A stretch of 42,769 bases of DNA from an uncultured delta proteobacterium (GTDB lineage Bacteria > Desulfobacterota > WTBG01 > CAIYCZ01 > CAIRTM01), in the NCBI GenBank assembly GCA_903911225.1, contig CAIWCT010000219.1:1-42769 (forward strand), read 5' to 3'. This document shows positions 1 through 9,405 of the stretch, in pieces. How positions within the stretch are numbered: position 1 is the stretch's first letter; each line of letters begins with the position of its first letter. The notes beneath the pieces were generated by a model. The model saw only the letters and a list, made by a program, of their open reading frames with translations. It did no database searches and was not told the origin of the DNA. A program made the translations under genes and the position numbers.

Positions 1-46
1 AACTTGAAAAAAACAGGTAATTTTTTTTTGGCAAAGGAGTAGGCGA

Positions 47-2203
47 ATGAAATCGAAAAGCGGAAATTCACGTGCCGAATCGAGCGAAAAAGCCAGTGGC
101 ACACCGTTTAGAAGCATCAAAAAAAAGCTCTACCTTTCATTCGGTGTCCTGATTCTGATTTTCCTTCTGGTCAGTCTGGGCGCCGTCAGCAGCCTTTTAT
201 TATTTGACAGCAGAGTCTCCAATCTTCTGAATACACAAATCAGCTTTGCCGAGCTGGTAAAAGCTTCGGAGTCTGCGCTGCTTGAAGTACAGGTGCTTGA
301 GCGTGACTTTTTCGTCAATTACCGCGAACGCGGGATCGACACGGCAAGGGACCTGCTCAATGAGTCGGAAAACCAGTTTCAAACCATCCGTAAAAGCCTG
401 CTCGACATTCGGCAACTCAATGTCGGGCAGGAAAATATCAATATGGCAAAAGAGTTTGATCTGGCGGTAACAAGCTACCAGAAGGGGCTGCGCAGCGCCG
501 TAGCCATTATTGAAAAACGTGTTGCCCCTGACGGGGTTGAATCTCAGCTGCGAACCGCAGGCCAGGCCCTGGAAAATTTTTTTCGTGAACGCAGCATGAA
601 TGCCGCAGGTATTCAGCTGATGCGCATGTATGAACAGCGCTACCTTCTGGGTGAAAGCAAGGCCGGGGGAATACTATCCGATGGGATTGCACAAATCAAG
701 GATCAGATGGAATCGGCGCGGCTGTCTGAGGATGACAGGGCGCAGCTCAACCGGCTGCGCACCGACTATGCCTCTATACTCGAAAAAGCCAGGGAGCTGG
801 ATGCGCAGCTGCAGAAAACGATAGCAGAGTACCGCAGCATCGACAATAAAATAAAGCCTATGCTCTGGTCCTTTTATACCGCCGGCACCCGCGAAAAAAA
901 CACGGCCATCGACGAGATGAAGAAATTGGCCCGCAACATACTGATCGGCAATGCTATCGCGTTGTTGTTCGTTCTTTTTATCGGCATTGCATCCGCCGGA
1001 CAGCTCTCCAGGGGAATCACCCGTCAGGTGCAGCACATTACGGATATTTTTAAAAAAATAGGCGTCGGCGACTACAGCGCCCGCACCCAGGTAACCTCCA
1101 ATGACGAGCTGGGCAATATGGCCCGTTCGCTCAACAGCATGCTCGACAATATTTTCGAACTTATTCAAACCCGTGAAGAGCGCAACACCATGCAGGCCTC
1201 GCTGATGAAGCTGCTTGACGATGTGAGCGGCATCGCGGACGGCGATCTCTCCAAGGAGGCTGAGGTGACCCAGGACTTCACCGGAGCCATCGCCGATGCC
1301 TTCAACTTTGCCATCATACAGCTGCGGCAGATCGTCCACAGCGTGCAGGACTCGACCATCAAGGTCGGCGCGTCGGCAAGCGAAATTTCTTCAGCCGCTG
1401 AAAAACTCGCCAAAGACAATGATGCGACTGCTACGCGCATCGTTGCGGCCACCGCGACACTTGAAGAAATGGCCCGTTCGGCGCGTGGCGTTTCCGAAAA
1501 CGCCTCCCAGTCGGCGGCCGTATCCGATCAGGCCCTTGATGCAGCAAAGCAGGGCGCGCAGGCCGTGCTTGACACCATCGACGGCATGAACCGCATCCGC
1601 GACAGGGTGCAGGCAACAGCAAAGCGCATTAAACGGCTCGGCGAAAGCTCGCAGGAAATCGGTGATATCGTCCAGATGATCAATGACATAGCGGACCGCA
1701 CCAGTATTCTGGCCATGAATGCGTCAATTCAGGCCGCCATGTCCGGCGAGTCGGGCCGGGGCTTTGCCGTTGTTGCAGAAGAAGTTGAGCGACTGGCTCA
1801 GCGCTCGGCTAAAGCCACAAAACAGATTACCGAGCTTGTCAAAGCGATTCAATCGGAAACCAATGAAACAGTTATTGCCATGGAAGAAACAACGCATGAA
1901 GTGGTGTCCGGCTCTGATCTGGCAAATGATGCCGGGCAGGCACTCAATCAGATTGAAACCATTTCCGGCACCATGGCCGATATCATCAGGTCGATTTCCC
2001 AATCGGCCCGGAATCAGGCTCACAGCTCAAATCAGGTCGCGCAGATCATGCACCAGATATCTGATGCTACGCAGCAGGCTGCAGCAGGAACCAGACAGGC
2101 ATCTCTTTCCATTACCACTCTTGCCCGCATGGCCGAAGATCTTCGCGGATCGGTAAACGTATTTAAACTCCCGGAAGATGAAAAGCCACGCCTGAACGCA
2201 TGA
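47..2203 (+). CDS. PilJ-like methyl-accepting chemotaxis protein
   Basis: Inner-membrane chemoreceptor that would control an associated CheA kinase. Seen: membrane segments at about residues 28-52 and 296-317 with a periplasmic helical sensor between them, and a HAMP domain at about 320-372. A second HAMP-like segment at about 388-440 carries ADGDL and TGAIADAFNFA, which is typical of PilJ. The coiled-coil signalling domain has ILAMNASIQAAMSGE (about 553) and GRGFAVVAEEV (about 570). AAGGAG seven bases before the ATG fixes the start; 718 aa is close to PilJ. The hybrid CheA lies 85 bp downstream on the same strand. In PilJ systems this pair governs type IV pilus behaviour and second-messenger output. 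No pil genes are in view, so that output is inferred; an ordinary chemoreceptor is the alternative. Confidence 0.9.
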   Translation: MKSKSGNSRAESSEKASGTPFRSIKKKLYLSFGVLILIFLLVSLGAVSSLLLFDSRVSNLLNTQISFAELVKASESALLEVQVLERDFFVNYRERGIDTARDLLNESENQFQTIRKSLLDIRQLNVGQENINMAKEFDLAVTSYQKGLRSAVAIIEKRVAPDGVESQLRTAGQALENFFRERSMNAAGIQLMRMYEQRYLLGESKAGGILSDGIAQIKDQMESARLSEDDRAQLNRLRTDYASILEKARELDAQLQKTIAEYRSIDNKIKPMLWSFYTAGTREKNTAIDEMKKLARNILIGNAIALLFVLFIGIASAGQLSRGITRQVQHITDIFKKIGVGDYSARTQVTSNDELGNMARSLNSMLDNIFELIQTREERNTMQASLMKLLDDVSGIADGDLSKEAEVTQDFTGAIADAFNFAIIQLRQIVHSVQDSTIKVGASASEISSAAEKLAKDNDATATRIVAATATLEEMARSARGVSENASQSAAVSDQALDAAKQGAQAVLDTIDGMNRIRDRVQATAKRIKRLGESSQEIGDIVQMINDIADRTSILAMNASIQAAMSGESGRGFAVVAEEVERLAQRSAKATKQITELVKAIQSETNETVIAMEETTHEVVSGSDLANDAGQALNQIETISGTMADIIRSISQSARNQAHSSNQVAQIMHQISDATQQAAAGTRQASLSITTLARMAEDLRGSVNVFKLPEDEKPRLNA

Positions 2204-2288
2204 GCAGGTATGACGTTTGACGGACGATGCCCGCAAGGGGCTTCCCGTGCTGACATGACACAAAACGCCTCCATATAAGCGATACGGT

Positions 2289-5204
2289 ATGACATACAAG
2301 GTTCAACAGGAAGTTCTCGATGGATTCATAGCGGAAGCGCAAAGCTATTTACCTTCAATCCGCGAAGGAATATTTGCGTTTCAAAGCAGCCCGGACAACA
2401 CAGGGCTGCTTGACGAAGCTTATCGCCAGGCGCACATCATTAAAGGCGCGGCCTCCATGGTCGGCCTGCCCGAGCTGAGCTATCTGGCGGGCTTTATCGA
2501 GCAGATCCTTGAAGACATTCTCAACGGGACCATCAGCCTGAACATGCAGGCACTTGCCGTTCTTGACAACGGCCTGTCCTGTATTGAAGCCTGCCTTGAT
2601 AGACTCGGAGAAAATCTCGACGATTTAAGAACCATTGTCAGCGCGCTCTACATTGCCTACCGGCGGCTGACAGGTCTTCCTGCAGATGAAGACAGCGACG
2701 CGGTGGCGGAGATAATGGATGCCATCACCGCGTATTATGAAAAAATGGAAGCCGAGGTGCTTGAAGAAGATGCCTTTGCTGAGCAGCCGGAAGAAACAAG
2801 CGCCCCTGAACCTATTCAGGAGCCCATATTCCCCGCACTTGCTGAAATACCTGCCGAGCTGCTTGAAGTGTTCATGCTTGAGGCCGAAGATCACTTAAAA
2901 AACATCTCTACTTTTCTCTCGTCTCTGAAGCATAACCCCGATCAAAAGGACGTCATTCAGAGCCTTCGACGCAGCGTCCATACGCTCAAGGGTTCGGCTG
3001 GAGCCGTCGGGTTCCGCGCCGTATCGACGCTTTCCCACCGTATGGAGGACATGCTTGACAGACTTTTTGAAGGAACGCAAACACTCGACCAGAACATACT
3101 CGAACTACTCACGACATCCTCTGAAGTCCTTGAAGATCTGGCCTCCAACACGGCAGACGAAGCCTTTGTGAAAAGCCTCTACGACAAGTATTCGCGCCTG
3201 CTTCAGTCGGAGGAACAAAAAGCAGCTCCAGCAGAGAAAAAACCGAAAAAAATACCGGCAGCGCCCAGTGAACCCAAGCAGCCTGCTGCGACAACTGGGC
3301 AGGCAGCCGTTGCCGAGCAGGCCCATAGTAAAGCCGAAGATATGGTACGCATCGGGATGGACCGTATCGATGAAATCATGCGGCTCATGGGGGAGCTTGT
3401 CATCAGCAGAAGCTCAATAGAGCAATATATCACGGATCTCACCAGCGCGGTTGAAAACATGGCGCCGACCATCGAGCGCCTGAAAAAAGTCTCCGATCGT
3501 CTCGAGACGGAGTATGAAGTCAGCGCCCTTGGCGATGGCCTGGCCACCCGGCGCGGCAATACAATGCCCGGTGGGCGCACAGCAATGCCTGTTTTCACCG
3601 AACATGATTTTGATGAACTTGAGCTTGACCGTTATACGGAATTTCATCATCTGCTGCGTCAGCTCGCAGAAACGATCGCCGACATCAAGCTGATCAACAC
3701 CGATTTGGGCAATATGACCAGCGATTTTGAAACAATGTCGCATCTGCAGGGACGGCTATCAAGCGACATGCAGGACAAGCTCATGAAAATCCGCATGATG
3801 CCGCTGTCATCAATTGCAGCCCGCATGCGGCAAATCGTTCGCGTTATCGCTCTGGCGCAGAATAAGCTCGTAGACATGGTAATTGAAGGCGAGCAGATGG
3901 AAATTGACAAAAAAGTGCTCGATAGCATGATTGATCCGCTCATGCATATCCTGCGCAACAATGTCGATCATGGAATAGAGCCGCCCGAAGAACGCAAGGC
4001 GAAGGGCAAACCCGAAAGGGGCATCATCCGGCTGCGCGCATACTACTCGGGCAACAAAATAGTGCTTGCCATCAGTGATGACGGCAGAGGCCTTGATGCC
4101 GACAAAATCCGCCAAAAAGCCGTTAACGCAGGTTATATCGATGAAGAAGCAGCAGCCCGGCTGACCAGCCAGGATATATTTCAATATGTGCTGTTGCCGA
4201 ACTTCAGCACGGCCGATAAAATAAGTGAGTTTTCCGGACGCGGCGTCGGCATGGATGTGGTAAAAACACAGGTAACCAGCCTTCAGGGAACTGTGGAAAT
4301 AGAATCAGTCAAGGGCCAGGGAACGCTGGTCATCATCCGTCTGCCCATGTCACTTGCCGTGACACGATCGCTGCTGATAAAATCCTACAATAACACCTTT
4401 GCAGTGCCCCTGGGGTTCATCAAGCAGGTCTTGCGCCTTGAGCCCGGCGAAATCGAGCAGACCCGAGACGGTGGGATCGTTCATGTTGAGGACATTCCCT
4501 ATCCCCTTCTTCGTCTTGGCGACGTGCTGGGGCTGCCGCGCCCTCTGGACTATGAAGAATCACAAACACCTTTGGTGCTTCTGCTGGATATAGGCGCACA
4601 ATATATCGCCATGACCATTGATGAGCTACAGGGTGAACGTGAAATCGTCGTCAAAAATCTAGGGACACACCTGCGGCGCGTAACCGGCATTGCAGGCGCG
4701 ACTCTTCTTGGTGACGGATCGGTCGTGCTGATTCTCAATCCGCTTGATCTTGCCTCGCTCCAGGCCCAAAACAAGGGAGTGAGAAAAACCGCTGCAGAAC
4801 AGGAGAAGGCCCCTGCTGAACAAATGCTCTCAGTGCTCATCGTAGACGATTCCGTAAGTGTGCGCATGATCATGACAAACTTCATAAAAAGTTCAGGATG
4901 GCTTCCCATAACGGCAAAAGACGGCGTCGAGGCGCTGGAAATGCTTCAGGCTGTTTCTCAGCTTCCCGACATCATTCTGCTTGATGTTGAGATGCCCCGC
5001 ATGGACGGCTATGAGCTGCTGTCACGCCTCAAAAGCAATGCTGTCTACAGAGATATTCCCGTTGTGATGATTACGTCGCGATCAAGCGAAAAACATCGCA
5101 TGAAAGCCCTTGAAATGGGCGCCGCTGATTATGTTATAAAGCCCTACCAGGATGACATGCTGCACAATCTTATAGAGCACCTGCTGCTTCTGCCAACGGC
5201 CTGA
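2289..5204 (+). CDS. ChpA-like hybrid CheA kinase (two Hpt, kinase, CheW, REC)
   Basis: Cytoplasmic chemotaxis-type histidine kinase that would phosphorylate response regulators under control of the PilJ-like receptor just upstream. Domains in order: Hpt1 with AHIIKGAASMVG (H49); Hpt2 with VHTLKGSAGAVG (H231); an Ala/Pro/Lys-rich linker; the dimerisation and catalytic core with HILRNNVDHGIE (about 553), DDGRGLD (about 597) and GRGVGMD (about 651); a CheW-like domain at about 690-825; and a C-terminal receiver with LLDVEMPRMDG (D899) and KPY. Two Hpt domains plus a terminal receiver resemble a reduced ChpA rather than classical CheA; no P2 domain is recognisable. The start has no clear ribosome site, so translation may depend on the upstream gene. 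Confidence 0.92.
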   Translation: MTYKVQQEVLDGFIAEAQSYLPSIREGIFAFQSSPDNTGLLDEAYRQAHIIKGAASMVGLPELSYLAGFIEQILEDILNGTISLNMQALAVLDNGLSCIEACLDRLGENLDDLRTIVSALYIAYRRLTGLPADEDSDAVAEIMDAITAYYEKMEAEVLEEDAFAEQPEETSAPEPIQEPIFPALAEIPAELLEVFMLEAEDHLKNISTFLSSLKHNPDQKDVIQSLRRSVHTLKGSAGAVGFRAVSTLSHRMEDMLDRLFEGTQTLDQNILELLTTSSEVLEDLASNTADEAFVKSLYDKYSRLLQSEEQKAAPAEKKPKKIPAAPSEPKQPAATTGQAAVAEQAHSKAEDMVRIGMDRIDEIMRLMGELVISRSSIEQYITDLTSAVENMAPTIERLKKVSDRLETEYEVSALGDGLATRRGNTMPGGRTAMPVFTEHDFDELELDRYTEFHHLLRQLAETIADIKLINTDLGNMTSDFETMSHLQGRLSSDMQDKLMKIRMMPLSSIAARMRQIVRVIALAQNKLVDMVIEGEQMEIDKKVLDSMIDPLMHILRNNVDHGIEPPEERKAKGKPERGIIRLRAYYSGNKIVLAISDDGRGLDADKIRQKAVNAGYIDEEAAARLTSQDIFQYVLLPNFSTADKISEFSGRGVGMDVVKTQVTSLQGTVEIESVKGQGTLVIIRLPMSLAVTRSLLIKSYNNTFAVPLGFIKQVLRLEPGEIEQTRDGGIVHVEDIPYPLLRLGDVLGLPRPLDYEESQTPLVLLLDIGAQYIAMTIDELQGEREIVVKNLGTHLRRVTGIAGATLLGDGSVVLILNPLDLASLQAQNKGVRKTAAEQEKAPAEQMLSVLIVDDSVSVRMIMTNFIKSSGWLPITAKDGVEALEMLQAVSQLPDIILLDVEMPRMDGYELLSRLKSNAVYRDIPVVMITSRSSEKHRMKALEMGAADYVIKPYQDDMLHNLIEHLLLLPTA

Positions 5205-5205
5205 G

Positions 5206-5220
5206 GCTGCAGTGTGCAGC
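5206..5220. other. Perfect hairpin just after the CheA stop
   Basis: GCTGCA-GTG-TGCAGC is a perfect 6-bp stem with a 3-nt loop, starting two bases after the hybrid CheA stop codon. No T-run follows, so it is not a standard terminator. It may protect the 3' end of the message (inference). Confidence 0.5.
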
Positions 5221-5226
5221 AAGGCT

Positions 5227-5296
5227 CTGCATATGCCAAAACGGTGGGGCCGCAAAGTTTAATGAATAAGCAAAAAGGGCGGAAGCAGATATGCAG
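5227..5296. other. Structured intergenic element closed by an 8-bp inverted repeat
   Basis: CTGCATAT (5227-5234) is perfectly complementary to ATATGCAG (5289-5296). They enclose 54 nt containing GGTGGGGCCGCAAAG and GGGCGGAAGC. The element sits between the hairpin after CheA and the bidirectional terminator, so it would be part of the CheA 3' untranslated region. I compared it by memory with GEMM-type c-di-GMP riboswitches because of the GCAAAG string; the remaining consensus is absent. Function unknown. Confidence 0.4.
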
Positions 5297-5348
5297 CTTA
5301 AACAGGAATTTACATAGGGTAAATATCGAGGCAATCACCTTGGTTTAG

Positions 5349-5381
5349 AAAAGCCGCAGGCTCAGCTATGCGGCTTTTTTT
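5349..5381. terminator. Bidirectional rho-independent terminator
   Basis: AAAAGCCGCA (5349-5358) pairs with TGCGGCTTTT (5369-5378) around a 10-nt loop and runs into a stretch of T. It lies between the convergent hybrid CheA and lytic transglycosylase genes and can end both transcripts, since the other strand also has a T-run. Confidence 0.88.
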
Positions 5382-5404
5382 ACAGTCACAAGACATGCTA
5401 TGCA

Positions 5405-6373
5405 TCAATGTTTTTTTTCTTTAACTGTGGTTGTACTGGTGCTGAGGGACTTGAGAACCCGGAGTGCCTTTTCCCCAAGCCCTTCGGGCACTTTCAATGT
5501 ATAGATCCCGCTCGGCAACTGGTAGCCGGTAAGCTCAGGGTTAAGCTCTTTCACAATTTTAAAGTCCGTACCGATGCCTTGAGCCACATCGGTTATATGC
5601 ACGGGATGCTCCAGCTGCACGGAGATCAAATCGTTCTTAATAGGTTTATACAAATGCTCTTTGGGAATATCATAGCCGTACCTCTCTGGATGCTGCAAAA
5701 TCAGCTTTATAGCCGCAATGCGGAAAACAAACCGCTCGGTTTCAAGAGGCAAATTCAAGCGGTAATAATCAGCGACTTTCTGAATTTCTATTTCACGGCG
5801 CAGGCGGGCTTCGCCGCAGTTATAGGCAGCAAGGGCAAGCGTCCAGTGCCCGAATTCCTGCTGCAACTTTTGCAGATACCGCAGCGCCGCGCCGGTTGAG
5901 CTTTCAAGGCTGTAGCGCTCGTCAACAAGCTCTTCTTTGCGCAGGCCATTGCGAACACCAGTCTCCTCAATTATCTGCCAGGTTCCAACCGCTGCCTTAT
6001 TTGACTCAACATAGGGCAGCAGCGAGCTTTCGGCAACGGCAAGGTATTTCAGGTCATCAGGCATCCCGAGCTCTGCAAGGCGCTTTTCAATAACAGGAAA
6101 CACCCTGCCAGCCCGCTTGATCCACATAAACACTTGTGCCTGATCCCAAACCGATATCGTCAGCTCCCGGTCAAGCATTTCACGCACGGCGGGCACTCCC
6201 AGAGGCAGTGCCTCACCGCAGAGGGAAAGACTGTCGGGCACATCCATATCGCGATACACTGGCAGTGCGGCCTCTCGTGCTGCCACCACCGTGCCTGTAG
6301 CACTAGCAATAAAAGCGAACACTCCGGCTGTTAAAATGAATCGCTTTACGCAATAAGCATAAACCTTCCGCAT
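5405..6373 (-). CDS. Family 1 lytic transglycosylase (MltD-like)
   Basis: Periplasmic enzyme that cleaves the MurNAc-GlcNAc bond of peptidoglycan to give anhydro ends. The ATG at 6373 gives a clean signal peptide (basic start, then FILTAGVFAFIASATG), while an upstream in-frame ATG would bury it. The SLT domain has the catalytic glutamate in LAVAESSLLP (E115), the GTWQI block and LALAAYNCGEARL. The C-terminal part (VAQGIGTDFKIVKELNP) looks like one degenerate LysM-type peptidoglycan-binding module. Length is 322 aa. It starts 11 bp after the sensor kinase stop, so it is probably the last gene of the kinase/SPOR/two-component run and may be a target or effector of that system (inference). It ends at the bidirectional terminator. 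Confidence 0.9.
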   Translation of the reverse strand: MRKVYAYCVKRFILTAGVFAFIASATGTVVAAREAALPVYRDMDVPDSLSLCGEALPLGVPAVREMLDRELTISVWDQAQVFMWIKRAGRVFPVIEKRLAELGMPDDLKYLAVAESSLLPYVESNKAAVGTWQIIEETGVRNGLRKEELVDERYSLESSTGAALRYLQKLQQEFGHWTLALAAYNCGEARLRREIEIQKVADYYRLNLPLETERFVFRIAAIKLILQHPERYGYDIPKEHLYKPIKNDLISVQLEHPVHITDVAQGIGTDFKIVKELNPELTGYQLPSGIYTLKVPEGLGEKALRVLKSLSTSTTTVKEKKH

Positions 6374-6384
6374 GGGTACATCCT

Positions 6385-7791
6385 TTATACCTTCGCATGA
6401 ATCGGCAGCATCACGATGAACGTAACGCCGCTTCCCGCATTTTGTTCGACGCTGATCTCGCCGCCATGAGCATCTACAATACGCTTGCAAATCTGCAGGC
6501 CAAGACCCGTTCCGCGTGCGATACCTGAACGGGATGCATCAACCTGATAAAAACGATTGAATATGTGCGGCACTTCACTCCTCGGAATGCCTATGCCAGT
6601 GTCACGCACCTGCATTTGGACGCCATTGCTATTCTTAAGAAGCATGGTTATTACCTGCCCGCCTTCAGGGGTGAACTTGATGGCGTTGTCCAACAGATTG
6701 CTCACCAGCTGCAATATACGCGTTCTATCCCCGCATATCACCACATCATCGCATCGCTCACAGGTAAACTGCAACTGCTTCTCCTGGGCCATGGGTAAAA
6801 AGAATTCATAAATATCACGAATTACTTCTCCCATGTTAAAAGTGGTCAAATCAAGGTTGACCTTCTGCATCTCGAATCGGGAGATCAAAAACAGATCATT
6901 GACTATTTTTATAAGAAAGTTGATGCGTTCCAGGCAATCAGCAATGCTCTCACGGTATTCACTGGTATCGCGCTGCTCCGCAAGCGCTACCTCCATGGTG
7001 CCCTTGAGGGAGAACAGAGGATTGCGCAACTCATGGGATACATCGGCAGTGAACTGTTTGATCTCGCCGAAAGATTTCTCAAGGCGTTCTATCATGGAGT
7101 TGATGGTCGTGGTAAGCTCATGTACCTCGTCATGGGCCGGCGGCACAGGAAGCCGCTCCTGCAGGTTCTGCGAGTTGATTCTGCTGGCAACCCGGGCTAT
7201 GCCTTTAATGATCTGCCGTGGTTTGTTTGCCGCAAGCATGCCGCACAGCAGGCTCAGCACCATCACCACGGGAAACGCAAGCAGCAGGTTTTCGTAAAAA
7301 CGCTGCAGGAGCTCCCTGTCCTGGCGTTTTTCAGTAAATATCTGCACATTCAGGTCAGGCATATCGTCAATGAAAATTTTGCGCTCATACAGCCGGTACA
7401 GCATATATCTGCCGGGTATCCTCAAGGTGCTGAATTCCCGCTGATGCTGTAACTCGGGGAAAGGCAATTTTGCCGCCTTTTTTGACTGATAGAGCATCTC
7501 CCCTGAAGTTGAGCGCACCCGAAAATCAAAGGGATAGTATTTGCGCCGGGAAACGTCGGCCTCAAATACCTGGCAGCCGACGATAACACTTTTATTTTCA
7601 GCGATATCGTCGGCCAGTTCACGGGTTTCATCCACCAGAATTTTATCAACCTGCTTGTCCAGAAGATGTTCAAGCCTGATATAAGAAAAAACACTTACTC
7701 CGATAGCAAGAACAAGCAGGATAAGGGTTGAAGAAATGGTGAGCCTGACGTCCAGCCGGGAAAAAAAACTAGTCTTCAGCTTTGAGAACAT
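6385..7791 (-). CDS. Two-component sensor histidine kinase (CusS/QseC-like)
   Basis: Inner-membrane sensor kinase and partner of the OmpR-type regulator that it overlaps by 23 bp. With the ATG at 7791 it is 468 aa. Membrane helices lie at about 17-40 and 168-190 with a periplasmic sensor of about 125 residues between them, followed by HAMP (about 191-245). The HisKA motif VSHELRNPLFSLKG has the phosphorylated H253. The HATPase shows NLLDNAIKFTPEGG, DTGIGIP, FNRFYQVD and GTGLGLQICKRIV. All catalytic boxes are intact. An ATG at 7833 is also possible but lengthens the overlap. The signal is unknown; a transglycosylase and a SPOR lipoprotein in the same run suggest cell-envelope state. Confidence 0.92.
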   Translation of the reverse strand: MFSKLKTSFFSRLDVRLTISSTLILLVLAIGVSVFSYIRLEHLLDKQVDKILVDETRELADDIAENKSVIVGCQVFEADVSRRKYYPFDFRVRSTSGEMLYQSKKAAKLPFPELQHQREFSTLRIPGRYMLYRLYERKIFIDDMPDLNVQIFTEKRQDRELLQRFYENLLLAFPVVMVLSLLCGMLAANKPRQIIKGIARVASRINSQNLQERLPVPPAHDEVHELTTTINSMIERLEKSFGEIKQFTADVSHELRNPLFSLKGTMEVALAEQRDTSEYRESIADCLERINFLIKIVNDLFLISRFEMQKVNLDLTTFNMGEVIRDIYEFFLPMAQEKQLQFTCERCDDVVICGDRTRILQLVSNLLDNAIKFTPEGGQVITMLLKNSNGVQMQVRDTGIGIPRSEVPHIFNRFYQVDASRSGIARGTGLGLQICKRIVDAHGGEISVEQNAGSGVTFIVMLPIHAKV

Positions 7792-8446
7792 ACCCGACGC
7801 CCTTAATGGTTTTGATAAGTTTGACGGCTGCATCAGAGTCTATCTTTCCACGCAGCCGATTGATGTGCACATCGATGATATTGCTTGAGGTATCGAAATC
7901 ATAACCCCAGACGCATTCAAGTATCATGGTGCGCGTTAGAATCTGCCCTGCATTGCGCATCATATATTCAAGCAGCGCGAACTCCTTGCCCGAAAGCTCT
8001 ATCACCTGCCCTGCCCGCTCGGCGGTGCGTGTAATAAGATTGAGTGTCAGGTCTGCAAGTGTCAGCCGCGAGCTCTCGTTATCTTTTTGGCCCCGCCGCA
8101 AAACAGCCCTGATGCGGGCCAGCAGCTCGGGAAAAGAAAAAGGCTTTATAAGATAGTCATCAGCGCCAAGCTCCAAACCATGCACCACATCGCTTTTCTC
8201 ATCGCGGGCTGTTAGAAAAATAACAGGGGTCGCAATGCCAGCCCGGCGCGCAGCCTTTAAAAGCTCAAACCCGCTCATCTCGGGAAGCATAATATCAAGA
8301 ATTATGAGATCATACACTTGCGATGTCGCCAGATACAGCCCTTCCTCGCCGTCAAAAACTGCGTCAACGGTATAACCGACTTCGGAAAGCCCTTTTTTTA
8401 AAAAACGAGAAGTGCTTCGATCATCCTCAACAAGCAAAATGCGCAT
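7769..8446 (-). CDS. OmpR/PhoB-family response regulator
   Basis: DNA-binding response regulator. The receiver has EDD at 7-9, the phosphoacceptor in LIILDIMLPEMSG (D51) and the KPF lysine near 101. The C-terminal winged helix has RAGQVIELSGKEFALLEYM and TSSNIIDVHINRLRGKID, typical of the OmpR class. Length is 225 aa, standard. AAGGGG lies upstream of the ATG. It precedes the sensor kinase with a 23-bp coding overlap, so the two are translationally coupled. A 44-bp gap separates it from the SPOR lipoprotein gene upstream. Target genes cannot be read from the window. Confidence 0.94.
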   Translation of the reverse strand: MRILLVEDDRSTSRFLKKGLSEVGYTVDAVFDGEEGLYLATSQVYDLIILDIMLPEMSGFELLKAARRAGIATPVIFLTARDEKSDVVHGLELGADDYLIKPFSFPELLARIRAVLRRGQKDNESSRLTLADLTLNLITRTAERAGQVIELSGKEFALLEYMMRNAGQILTRTMILECVWGYDFDTSSNIIDVHINRLRGKIDSDAAVKLIKTIKGVGYVLKAED

Positions 8447-8490
8447 AGCATGTGCCCCTTAACTTTTTAAATTTTAAAGCCGTTTGCTGC

Positions 8491-9396
8491 CTACCTTGCA
8501 TAAATCAACACGGGACGCATCGCAGAATCAACGGCAAGCTGCTGCCTGGTCCTTTCGGCATCAGAATGGGCATAAGGGCCTACCAGCACCCGATGCCAGT
8601 CGACGCCTTTGATACGAACGCTTTCAATCCGCGCCTCATAGCCTTTAGCCTGAAGCGAGCTTGCCATGTGCTGGGCCCGGTCTGCGCTGCTGAACGAAGC
8701 TACCTGAATATCGGCGCTGAAACAGTTTTTGTTCTCGCTGGCAGGCTCGGGTACTTGCTGGGCAAGCTCACGGCATATGCGCTCAATCAAATCCTGCATG
8801 CGCTCGTCGCTCACATCCGCCCCTGTATGCACAGCCGCAGACACCAGCGATAAGGGATGCAGCGGCAGATCACCGCTGTGCAGACGTTTCTGGACCGCTG
8901 TCTTCCAGACTGTCATGCCGTGCCGGGTTTCGACAATACGGACCTCCACCTGCATGGCAATTTGCGAATAAAAAATAAAAAAAAGACGCCTGGTGCTCAA
9001 GACTCTGCCGTAGACGAGATAGTCGGCCTTAAAGCATCTACCCAGCTCTATGGGCGAAAGACTGCTCCATCGCTGCCCGGATAAAGCATCAAGGGTGTCC
9101 AGCATGCCATCAATATCGCGCAACTCGACATCATAGTATGTTTTTGGACAAAAATGGCTGTAAAAACTTTGCCGGACTTTAGAAGCAAGCTGGGGATTGT
9201 CATCATCGCCATCAAAAGGCAAAACAACCACACGCCGGTTCTGCCCGATATTCTGCGCAAAACCTGACGGGGCTTGGCTATCTACGGCTTGCGTCCCTCG
9301 GCCTGCACACGAAACAATGCCCGCCAAAAACAACCCTGCGCCCAAAACCATGTACAAAATCGCCGCCATCTTCCGCCCCATGCAAAGCAAGCGCAT
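8491..9396 (-). CDS. Lipoprotein with C-terminal SPOR domain
   Basis: Predicted outer-membrane lipoprotein. A hydrophobic N-terminus ends in the lipobox IVSC (C30 if the first ATG is used; ATGs at residues 6 and 10 are also possible). The middle part, starting RRVVVLPFDGDDDN, resembles the CsgG/GNA1162-type fold of periplasmic lipoproteins that assemble envelope machinery; this match is by pattern only. The last 75 or so residues (FSADIQVASFSS to GVDWHRVLVGPY) form a SPOR domain, which binds peptidoglycan stripped of stem peptides. It starts 9 bp after the kinase-like gene and lies upstream of the two-component pair and the lytic transglycosylase, whose products SPOR domains recognise. Confidence 0.8.
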   Translation of the reverse strand: MRLLCMGRKMAAILYMVLGAGLFLAGIVSCAGRGTQAVDSQAPSGFAQNIGQNRRVVVLPFDGDDDNPQLASKVRQSFYSHFCPKTYYDVELRDIDGMLDTLDALSGQRWSSLSPIELGRCFKADYLVYGRVLSTRRLFFIFYSQIAMQVEVRIVETRHGMTVWKTAVQKRLHSGDLPLHPLSLVSAAVHTGADVSDERMQDLIERICRELAQQVPEPASENKNCFSADIQVASFSSADRAQHMASSLQAKGYEARIESVRIKGVDWHRVLVGPYAHSDAERTRQQLAVDSAMRPVLIYAR

Positions 9397-9405
9397 CCCG
9401 AAGCA

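Noticed and set aside
674-1339. A 221-codon open frame opposite the chemoreceptor gene
   Set aside because: It is antisense to an intact, well-matched protein and shows no family motifs, so it is a shadow of the coding bias.
5227-5296. Possible GEMM-type c-di-GMP riboswitch after the hybrid CheA gene because of GGGGCCGCAAAG
   Set aside because: Only the short GCAAAG-like string agrees; the paired helices and tetraloop receptor of the class are missing, and the element is downstream, not upstream, of the gene.
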